Positions 55,946 through 64,000 of a stretch of 64,000 bases of DNA are shown in pieces. Each line of letters starts with the position of its first letter. Position 1 is the first letter of the stretch. Position numbers and translations under genes: made by a program. The DNA is taken from positions 3,712,767 to 3,776,766 of the forward strand of contig NC_089823.1 of the NCBI RefSeq assembly GCF_035046505.1, given 5' to 3'. The notes under the pieces were generated by a model. It was given only the letters and a program-made list of their open reading frames with translations. It was not told the DNA's origin and did no database searches. The DNA comes from Tiliqua scincoides (taxonomy: Eukaryota > Chordata > Lepidosauria > Squamata > Scincidae).

Positions 55946-56060
55946 GGTCCTCAGCGGCTCCCAGCCCCGTCCGGAGGGAAACGCGCACGGACCGGCCTCC
56001 CCGGTCCGTCAGCATAAGGCTCCCCGCACGGCACGCGCCCTGCACAGACAGTTCCGACGG
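55900..56060 (-). promoter_or_regulatory. MRPL48 promoter, CpG-rich
   Basis: GC- and CpG-rich block covering exon 1 and about 115 bp upstream (CGCGCACGGACCGGCC, GGCACGCGCCCTGCAC). No TATA box. It ends abruptly at the triplicated repeat from 56106. Confidence 0.6.
55910..55945 (-). CDS. MRPL48: MRPL48 exon 1 (start codon)
   Basis: ATG at 55945-55943 in context ACCATGG, 12 codons [12 protein letters not shown], donor GTGAGT. It joins exon 2 in phase 0. Chosen because it lies in the CpG block and the next exon matches human VLCLR. Confidence 0.88.
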
Positions 56061-56105
56061 CACTTGGTTCCGCGGCTGAGATAAGGAAGAGGCCATCGAA
56101 CTGAA

Positions 56106-56370
56106 GCTGCAGTCCTAGCCACACTTTCCTGGGAGCAAGTCCCATTGACTATAATGGGGTTTACCTCTGAGTAGACCTGCATGGGATTGGGCTGTGGGGC
56201 TGCAGTCCTAGCCACACTTTCCTGGGAGCAAGTCCCATTGACTATAAAGGGGCTTACCTCTGAGTAGACCTGCATGGGATTGGGCTGTGGGGCTGCAGTC
56301 CTAGCCACACTTTCCTGGGAGCAAGTCCCATTGACTATAATAGGACTTACTTCTGAGTAGGATTGGGCAG
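56106..56370. repeat. Tandem triplication of the short palindromic repeat, 93-bp period
   Basis: Three copies start GCTGCAGTCCTAGCCACACT at 56106, 56199 and 56292. The first two are nearly identical over 93 bp (to GGGATTGGGCTGTGG); the third is shorter and ends GAGTAGGATTGGGC. It starts 160 bp upstream of the MRPL48 start codon. Confidence 0.93.
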
Positions 56371-56978
56371 TCAGCCCTACTCTCCGTTTTCTGCCCTCCC
56401 CCATGGAGGTTAGAAAGTTAGAGCAGCTAATGGGTTCTGAGCTGCCTGAGACAGAACAGGAGAGAGATCTTGGGATGGTGAGGTCACTCCCTTGTCTCAC
56501 TGGACATTTTGCCACCACCTGGGCATTCCAGCACATTCTCTGACATGACCAAGTGGCCTTGAATGCTTTATCAGTGAACACATGCCAATTCTGGCTGCGC
56601 ACTATTTATTTTTTTTTGCTAGCAGACCCTTCTTCAATTGAAAGGAAATACTGGGATTGTGCAGGAGGGGGGTGAAGCAACTTTATTTTGCTTTTCCTTC
56701 CTCTGCAAGTACAGTGGTTGCTTGGGCCAAATCTTGTACTCTCCTACTCATCTGGAGAGTTCCTAATGCCTTCTCACAATGCAGCCACTGACCGTGGCAC
56801 TTTGTGGTGTGTTGATTGAGCTACGGGAGGATAGTTCTCTATTTGGCCAGGGAATTGAACAAGGGATGCTTCTAGCTTGGCAGCTTGTAGCACTACCCCA
56901 TCTTTACTCTTTGACTGTAAGCTACATATGGAATCGAGTAACTGTCCATGGGACAGATGGTATTACATTTTCTGTGCA
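56371..56978. other. Upstream of MRPL48, no feature recognised
   Basis: About 600 bp with no exon or named element. RAB6A, expected next by synteny, was not found on this side. Confidence 0.4.
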
Positions 56979-57445
56979 CCCCTGGGGGCTGGGGATAAGA
57001 ATAGGTCCTCAGTTTGGCTGTACTTGTCGTAAGAGGTGCCACCGGATAGATGGGACTCGTCAGCCTGGGAAGGCAGCTCATCTGAGAGAAGGAAAACTCT
57101 GATCCCAAACCGCCACTGCCTTGTGGTTACATCCAGTTATGGAAAAGGCTTCAGGAGTCAACCTCGAGGCAAAATCCGGAGCCGGAGTCCCTGAGGCAGT
57201 TCATGGCTGAACACAGTCACGCTCTGGCAATTCCTGCGACGCTGCTGGAACCAACCGTATTGGCCTCTGCCTTTCCACTGGACCATTTCAGCGACGTGGA
57301 GAGGGGGGATTTGCTGCACGGGTAACAGCCTATCCTCCATACCTACTTTACCCAGGCTTCGCGCACTGGAGAGGACACTCTGTTCCAGAACCACCATTCA
57401 GAGCGTGACACAATAGTCTTCCGACACTGAAGGATGCCAACAACA
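56979..57445 (+). mobile_element. Compact non-autonomous element made of both ends of the RTE-like LINE (second copy)
   Basis: Starts CCCCTGGGGGCTGGGGATAA (LINE 5' UTR) and runs to CTGGAGAGGACACTCTGTTC, where it switches to the LINE 3' end (CAGAACCACCATTCAGAGCG ... GGATGCCAACAAC). The switch point is identical to the copy at 5133-5623. The full LINE at 17907 reads GAGGACACTCCAACTTCGCC there instead. Confidence 0.87.
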
Positions 57446-57477
57446 GCACGTACATCCTCTTCTGTTCCTACAACTAA

Positions 57478-57656
57478 GATCCCAATCCTATCCAACTTCC
57501 CAGCACCAGTGCAGCTGCAATGCAGCCCTGAGGTAAAGAAACAAATGTTCCCATACCTTGAGGAGGACTCTGTGACTGCCTTTCCACCACAGGATGCAGT
57601 GCATGCCCCACTGGCACAGATGCACTGGCACTAGAAAACTGGATAGGATTGGGCTC
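57478..57656. mobile_element. 179-bp inverted-repeat element (MITE), copy 1
   Basis: Ends GATCCCAATCCTATCCAACT and ACTGGATAGGATTGGGCTC, inverted over ~18 bp and loosely further. Flanked by TAA on both sides (57475-57477 and 57657-57659). Non-coding. The 3-bp TNA duplication suggests a PIF/Harbinger-type mover. Confidence 0.8.
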
Positions 57657-58022
57657 TAAGTATGGTAAAGTTGGGAGGATGAGAGACAATTCCACTGAGA
57701 GCACCATTTTTAATCTATTAATCTAAAAATGGTAAATATTTTTAAAAATTCAATGTTTATGAAAGTGTGCTTTTCATGTAGGTGCAAGTGTGCAATTATT
57801 TTAATACCATTTTAAAACTTGTCAAGAGGGTAAAATGGCAGTGCTGTGATTATCCACTGCAGAAACTGTGCTACTGTTCTGTTTTCCCCTCCCAAAAGGT
57901 GAATTTTCCAGAAACAGACAGATGAAGTACTGTATAGGACAAGAGACAGAAAACACATTTGAAGGTGGCATCATGTAGATGCTCTATAAAAAGTGAGGAA
58001 ACCAAGTATGGGTGTTCTAGAG

Positions 58023-58344
58023 CAGGGGTCTCCAAACTTTTCGGCCAGAGGGCTGCATCAAATATCTGGTGTGGTGTTGAGGGCCGGAAAAAAAAGTTTA
58101 AATGTAAAGTTTAACTAAATAAATTAGAGATGAAACTTAGATGAGTGAATAAATGAATGACTGGGCTCATTCATTCAACCTCTCCGGCCCTCAGAACACC
58201 ATCCAGACACAACCAGAGCACAGCACTGGTCATGTTCAGTTGAGTGGGCCAGAGGCTTTCAGGGGACAATAAGCTGGCCGCAGGCCGGATAGAGGCTTGC
58301 CACAGGCCACAATTGGCCCCCGGGCCGGAGTTTGGAGACCCCTG
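58023..58344. mobile_element. hAT-like non-autonomous element, 322 bp, perfect 8-bp TSD
   Basis: Starts CAGGGGTCTCCAAACTTTTC and ends GAGTTTGGAGACCCCTG. Exact flanking repeat TTCTAGAG at 58015-58022 and 58345-58352. Interior: GGGCCGGA on both arms. No transposase. Confidence 0.93.
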
Positions 58345-58352
58345 TTCTAGAG

Positions 58353-59398
58353 GAAACATCTGGTGTGGAAAGGACACTTTGCATCACTCAAGAAGTCCAC
58401 ATCATCATCTGACTTGTCTCCATTAGCTGTGACAGCTGCTGATGGGAAGACAACGTTGCACAAACCCCCCAGTGGAAAGGCTTCCTGAAACCAGTGGGCC
58501 CCAATCTCCCTTTCATCTTTTAGGCCACCTCAGATGTCATCCACTCTGTCAAACTGCAAATGCCCTGAATGAATCATCCAGACTGAAAGCAGCATCAGAA
58601 TCTAAGGCAGTGACTCAGCTGCTGCAGGGCTGTGCTCTGCTTGTGCAGCGATTATGTGCGATTGTGTTGCTCCATCTGCAGGCAGACTAAACAAGAGCCT
58701 TGTTTTATGAGCCAGAAGGTGCCACATTTTCTCTGCTTCGGTCTGATACACAGGACAGGTCAACCAGCATGTGGTGGTATGGAAAGAGCTAATATCAAAT
58801 GTGGCGGAGCTGGCGGAGTACAGCCAAACTCTACCGATGATACTGCGCTGGCAGGAGTGTGCTGCCCACTTTGTTGTGATTGGACCTCTTTCCTGTTTTT
58901 GTCACTGGATTGCAGACACATCAGTCAAAGCAAGGGGACTTCACTAGGGCCAATCAATTGACCCAGACCTCCTAGACTAGAGAACCAGTTGTACTGAGTG
59001 CAGCACAGCAAAGCCTAGTTTTAGAAGCAGGGTTTACAAGACCATCACCTGAAGCTATTGGAATGATGCAGAATTTGTAGTGCCATTAACAGGCGTCTGT
59101 TTCTAATGTGCTTACTTTGTACTTACATTTTCTCTGGAATTTTTTCAACATCTGTCTCTTCCTATAATGCAAGCTTGCTCAATTTGGTACCTGATCTAAC
59201 AACCTGAGCATGAACAGCAGCCTTCATAAAAGCTGGCCTCTGACAGCTATCAGATGTGGGTGCTCCAGTTGTATGATGGACATGCTGCTAAATATTAATT
59301 GATTAAAATATTTATATTCCACTCTTTGGAATGCACAACAATCAAAGCCAAACAATGTTAAAACTAATCACAAGAATATCCACTAAGAAACAAATCAA
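58353..59398. other. Intergenic, nothing recognised
   Basis: About 1 kb of ordinary-looking sequence with no exon or named repeat. Confidence 0.4.
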
Positions 59399-60079
59399 GT
59401 TGGCAACCTTCAGTCTCGAAAGACTCTGGTATCGCGCTCTGAAAGGTGGTTCTGGAACAGCGTCTAGTGTGGCTGAAAAGGCCGATTCGGGAGTGACAAT
59501 CCCTTCCACACTGGGAGCAAGTGCAGTCTGTCCCTGGCCTGTCTCCCTGGCTATGGGCCTTCCTTCTTTGCCTCTTAGCCTCAGACTGTTGGCCAAGTGT
59601 CTCTTCAAACTGGGAAAGGCCATGCTGCACAGCCTGCCTCCAAGCGGGCCGCTCAGAGGCCAGGGTTTCCCATCTGTTGAGGTTCATTCCTAAGGCTTTC
59701 AGATCCCTCTTGCAGATGTCCTTGTATCGCAGCTGTGGTCTACCTGTAGGGCGCTTTCCTTGCACGAGTTCTCCATAGAGGAGATCCTTTGGGATCCGGC
59801 CATCATCCATTCTCACGACATGACCGAGCCAACGCAGGCGTCTCTGTTTCAGTAGTGCATACATGCTAGGGATTCCAGCACGTTCCAGGACTGTGTTGTT
59901 TGGAACTTTGTCCTGCCAGGTGATGCCGAGGATGCGTCGGAGGCAGCGCATGTGAAAAGCATTCAGTTTCCTATCCTGTTGTGAGTGAAGAGTCCATGAC
60001 TCGCTGCAGTACAGAAGTGTACTCAGGACGCAACCTCTGTAGACCTGGATCTTGGTATGTTACGTCAGCTTCTTGTTGG
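59399..60079 (-). mobile_element. RTE-like LINE, 3' 680 bp
   Basis: The minus strand encodes [40 protein letters not shown] and the terminal finger [20 protein letters not shown], in one open frame to 59364. 5'-truncated at about 60079. Confidence 0.9.
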
Positions 60080-60412
60080 AAATCAACATATGTACCAAAA
60101 CTAAAATGCGAACTTGTTGACCCTTCTATATGACTCAGAGGGACTTTTGGAGTGTGTTTTGTGTAATGAGGAGCAACTTTGTCCCCTCCAGCATCATATC
60201 TTTTCCAGGGGCAAAAGATGAGTTGAGGCCTGTGAACATGCATGTGTAGTTTGCACTCAGCTTGCACTCCTAAGGCTTTCCCTCTTTCTTCCTATCCCCG
60301 CCTCCCCCTTCTTTCCTTTACCTCCATCCCTTGCAGTGGTTCCTCATTTACCAGGCTGGGCTGGGCTGGGCTTGGTCCAGCAAGCAAGGGAACACAATTC
60401 CTTCCGATAGCC

Positions 60413-60723
60413 CAGTGGTTTTCAACCACTGTGCCATGCACATTGGTGTGTGGTAAATGGTCTGCAGGTGTGCCATCAGAATCTGGTGGAGGGTTATTTC
60501 TTAGCAGGGTCACTGGGGGAGTTTGAGGGAGAGCAGGACCAGTGTCATTCTTCAGTCAGCTGTTGTTCAGATTGTGTAAGCATGCGCTAAAGCATTTTGT
60601 TTCTATATCTGAATATACATCTTTTAAATGATAAAATAGATTCTTAAAAAAACTGATGGTATGCCTTGACAATTTGAGCACCTTGTCAATGTGCTGTGAG
60701 ATGATAAAGATTGGAAATCGCTG
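60413..60723. mobile_element. hAT-like (Charlie-type) element, ~311 bp
   Basis: Left end CAGTGGTTTTCAACCACTG; right end GATTGGAAATCGCTG is its diverged inverse. The flanking duplication is not clear. Confidence 0.6.
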
Positions 60724-60879
60724 CTCTGACCAGTTCCACTGAAGTTTGCTCCTGGGAACCTCTGTGGTAACTGATAGGGTGAGGGAAGTAAATCCTATCA
60801 GCCACTGGGTTGGGGGGAGGCAGAAGTGTTACATTTTGCATGGGTACTTCCTCTTCTCTCTGCTCCAACAGCCAAGTGA

Positions 60880-61058
60880 GGGTCCAATCCTATCCAACTT
60901 TTCAGCACTGGTGCAACCGGAATGCAGCCCTGAGATAAGGGAACAAATGTTCCCATGCCTTGAGGAGGCCTCTGTTACTGCCTCCCCACCACAGGATGCG
61001 GTGCATGTCCCATTGGCACAGTTGCACCGGCACTGGAAAATTAGATAGGATCGGGCTC
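60880..61058. mobile_element. 179-bp inverted-repeat element (MITE), copy 2
   Basis: Same length and layout as 57478-57656: GGTCCAATCCTATCCAACTT at the left, TTAGATAGGATCGGGCTC at the right, flanked by TGA on both sides (60877-60879 and 61059-61061). Confidence 0.8.
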
Positions 61059-61249
61059 TGAGTCTGCTCTCCCGGCCTCTTGTATTATCATAATCCTGGT
61101 TGCTGCATATCACTCGCTGCAGCCTAGAACTCTGACTTAAGAAAGCATAGAGTTCTCCTGTCTGTACAGAGCATATAAACAGTATAGAAAGATTTTCTGC
61201 TACAGGCAGGGAGTTGGACTACCTTGTGGGTCCCTTTCAGCTCTATAAG

Positions 61250-63785
61250 AACATAAGAACAGCCCCACTGGATCAGGCCATAGGCCCATCTAGTCCAGCT
61301 TCCTGTATCTCACAGCGGCCCACCAAATGCCCCAGGGAGCACACCAGATAACAAGAGACCTCATCCTGGTGCCCTCCCCTGCATCTGGCATTCTGACATA
61401 GCCCATTTCTAAAATCAGGAGGTTGCGCATACACATCATGGCTTGTACCCCATAATGGATTTTTCCTCCAGAAACTTGTCCAATCCCCTTTTAAAGGCAT
61501 CCAGGCCAGATGCCAGCACCACATCCTGTGGCAAGGAGTTCCACAGACCAACCACACGCTGGGTAAAGAAATATTTTCTTTTGTCTGTCCTAACTCTCCC
61601 AACACTCAATTTTAGTGGATGTCCCCTGTTTCTGGTGTTATGTGAGAGTGTAAAGAGCATCTCTCTATCCACTCTGTCCAACCCCTGCATAATTTTGTAT
61701 GTCTCAATCATGTCCCTCCTCAGGCGCCTCTTTTCTAGGCTGAAGAGGCCCAAACGCCGTAGCCTTTCCGCATAAGGAAGGTGCCCCAGCCCAGTAATCA
61801 TCTTGGTCGCTCTCTTTTGCACCTTTTCCATTTCCACGATGTCTTTTTGAGATGTGGCGACCAGAACTGGACACAATACTCCAGGTGTGGCCTTACCATC
61901 GATTTGCACAACGGCATTATAATATTAGCCGTTTTGTTCTCAATACCTTTTCTAATGATCCCAAGCATAGAATTGGCCTTCTTCACTGCCGCCGCACATT
62001 GGGTCGACACTTTCATCGATCTGTCCACCACCACCACAAGATATCTCTCCTGATCTGTCACACACCGCTCAGAACCCATTAGCCTGTATGTGAAGTTTTG
62101 ATTTTTTGCCCCAATGTGCATGACTTTACACTTACTGACACTGAAGCGCATCTGCCATTTTGCTGCCCATTCTGCCAGCATGGAGAGATCCTTCTGGAGC
62201 TTCTCACAATCACTTTGGTCTTCACCACTCGGAAAAGTTTGGTGTCATCAGCAAACTTTGCCACCTCACTGCTCAACCCTGTCTCCAGGTCATTTATGAA
62301 GAGGTTGAAAAGCACCAGTCCCAGGACAGATCCTTGGGGCACACCGCTTTTCACTTCTCTCCATTGTGAAAATTGCTCATTGACACCCACGCTCTGTTTC
62401 CTGGCCTTCAACCAGTTCTCAATCCATGAGAGGACCTGTCCTCTAATTCCCTGACTGTGGAGTTTTTTCAGTAGCCTTTGGTGAGGGACCGTGTTGAACG
62501 CCTTCCGAAAGTCTAGATATATAATGTCTTCAGGTTCTCCCGCATCCACATGCCTGTTGACCTTTTCAAAGAATTCTATAAGGTTCGTGAGGCAAGACTT
62601 ACCCTTACAGAAGCCATGCTGATTCTCCCTCAGCAAGGCCTGTTCATCTATGTGTTTTGAGATTCTATCTTTGATGAGGCATTCCACCATCTTACCCGGT
62701 ACAGATGATAGGCTTACCGGCCTATAGTTTCCCGGGTCCCCCCTCTTTCCCTTTTTAAAGATAGGCGTGAAATTTGCTATCCTCCAATCTTCTGGCACCG
62801 TGGCCGTTTTGAGGGACAAGTTGCATATTTTAGTCAAGAGATCTGCAACTTCATTCTTCAATTCCTTAGTAACTCTTGGGTGGATGCCATCAGGGCCCGG
62901 TGACTTATTGATCTTTAATTTATCAATGAGGTCTGAAACATCTTCTCTTTTAACCTCTATCTGACTTACCGTAACTCCTCGGTTAGGAGGGGCCGTTCGG
63001 GCAGCGGTATCTGCCCGAGGTCTTCTGCAGTGAAGACAGATGCAAAGAACTCATTTAATTTCTCTGCCATCTCTAGGTCTCCTTTTATCTCCCCTTTCCC
63101 TCCCTCACCATCCAGAGGGCCAACCGCTTCTCTGGTGGGTTTCCTGCTTCTAACATATTTGAAGAAGCTTTTATTATTCCCCTTAATGTTGCTGGCCATG
63201 CGTTCCTCATAGTCTCGCTTGGCCTCCCATATCACCTTCTTACATTTCTTTTGCCACAGTTTATGTTCCTTTTTATTCTCCTCATTAGGACAAGACTTCC
63301 ATTTACAGAAGAAAGCTTCCTTGCCCTTCACAGCCTCTCTAACTTGGCTGGTTAGCCATGCAGGCACCCTCCTGGATTTAGCGGAACCCTTCTTTCTTTG
63401 TGGTATACACCTCTGCTGGGCCTCTATTAATGTTGTTTTAAGCAGCCTCCATGCACTCTGGAGAGATTGGACTCTTTTTACCTTCCCTTTCAACCTCCTT
63501 CTAACCAGTCTCCTCATTTGAGGGAAGTCTGCTCGTCGGAAGTCAAAGGTTTTTGTGAGAGATTTGCCCGGTATTCTTCCCCCGACGTGCACGTCAAAAT
63601 GGATCGCAGCATGATCACTGCATGATCACCATTCCCCAGATCATGATAAAATGATCGCAGCATGATCACAGCATGATCACCAACAGTTCCGTAACATTGA
63701 CATCTCTAACCAGGTCCTGCGTACCGCACAATATTAAACCCAGAGTCACCTGTCCTCTGGTGGGCTCCATGACTAGCTGCTCTAA
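61250..63785 (-). mobile_element. CR1/L3-type LINE, 2.5 kb, 5'-truncated
   Basis: 3' end at 61250 (TAAGAACATAAGAACAGCCC on plus). The minus strand encodes the endonuclease end, the linker ([20 protein letters not shown]; 208-codon frame 63592-62966), RT (260-codon frame 62861-62079, with [48 protein letters not shown]) and the C-terminal region to FLEEKSIMGYKP (61436). At least two frame breaks separate these. It keeps the ~200 bp that the CR1 at 31073 lacks. Confidence 0.92.
63605..63690. repeat. Local expansion of GCATGATCAC units inside the CR1 copy
   Basis: GCAGCATGATCAC-type units recur at about 63607, 63617, 63656 and 63667, separated by ATGATAAAATGATC. The related CR1 at 31480 has a single such unit. 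Confidence 0.7.
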
Positions 63786-64000
63786 GGCACAGTCATTTAG
63801 AATGACTTTAGATTTAGATTTAGTCATTTAGCTTTAGAATCTATGATTCTATGATAATCAAAGAGTGATTTTAACAGATTTGTTCATTGAGTCAGGAGCA
63901 CATAGGCAGCCGAAACCTACCTAACTCCCAATGCGGCAATGCAGCTGTGTCAGTGGGCTACACGCAGCACCCCACAGGGAAGTTTCAGGCTGCAAAAGTC

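Noticed and set aside
1-64000. Retroviral, LTR, Polinton or other capsid-bearing remains
   Set aside because: I looked for gag/pol/env-like motifs and paired long terminal repeats and saw none; all reverse transcriptase here is LINE-type.
56371-64000. First exon of RAB6A expected next to MRPL48
   Set aside because: No RAB N-terminal coding sequence was found on either strand; it probably lies beyond the right edge.

Overview
The window is a piece of vertebrate nuclear genome, most likely from a squamate reptile (lizard or gecko). Spliced host genes with GT-AG introns sit in a dense background of CR1-, L2-, L1- and RTE-like LINEs, tRNA-derived SINEs and short hAT-like and other inverted-repeat DNA elements. 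The species call is inferred from this repeat mix. The genes themselves are conserved across vertebrates.

Four host genes can be read exon by exon. Left to right they are DNAJB13 (minus; exons 1-2 only, the rest lies off the left edge), PAAF1 (minus; all 12 coding exons, 392 codons), COA4 (plus; one coding exon, 84 codons) and MRPL48 (minus; 8 coding exons, 219 codons). From memory this is the order of human 11q13.4 (RAB6A-MRPL48-COA4-PAAF1-DNAJB13) seen from the other strand. PAAF1 and COA4 are head to head across a CpG-rich promoter at about 26.4-26.9 kb. COA4 and MRPL48 are tail to tail. DNAJB13 has its own GC-rich promoter at about 4.1-4.25 kb.

Layout: 1-4130, end of a CR1 copy, DNAJB13 exons, small DNA elements and a rearranged RTE-like LINE. 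4235-9280, intergenic, with an L1-type LINE tail split by a compact RTE-derived element and a long RTE-like copy. 9282-26516, PAAF1; intron 4 carries a long, internally deleted RTE-like LINE. 26.4-28.3 kb, shared promoter and hAT-like elements. 28315-28569, COA4. 30503-55945, MRPL48; its last intron carries a CR1 LINE with an RTE-like LINE inside it. 56-64 kb, region upstream of MRPL48 with a tandem triplication, a second compact RTE-derived element, two copies of a 179-bp inverted-repeat element, an RTE-like tail and a long CR1 copy.

The genes share a locus rather than a pathway: a ciliary radial-spoke J-protein, a proteasome-ATPase-binding WD40 protein, a mitochondrial twin-CX9C factor and a mitoribosomal protein. 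The most novel element seen is the compact non-autonomous family made of the two ends of the RTE-like LINE. Two copies share one internal junction and one has a perfect 12-bp target-site duplication.
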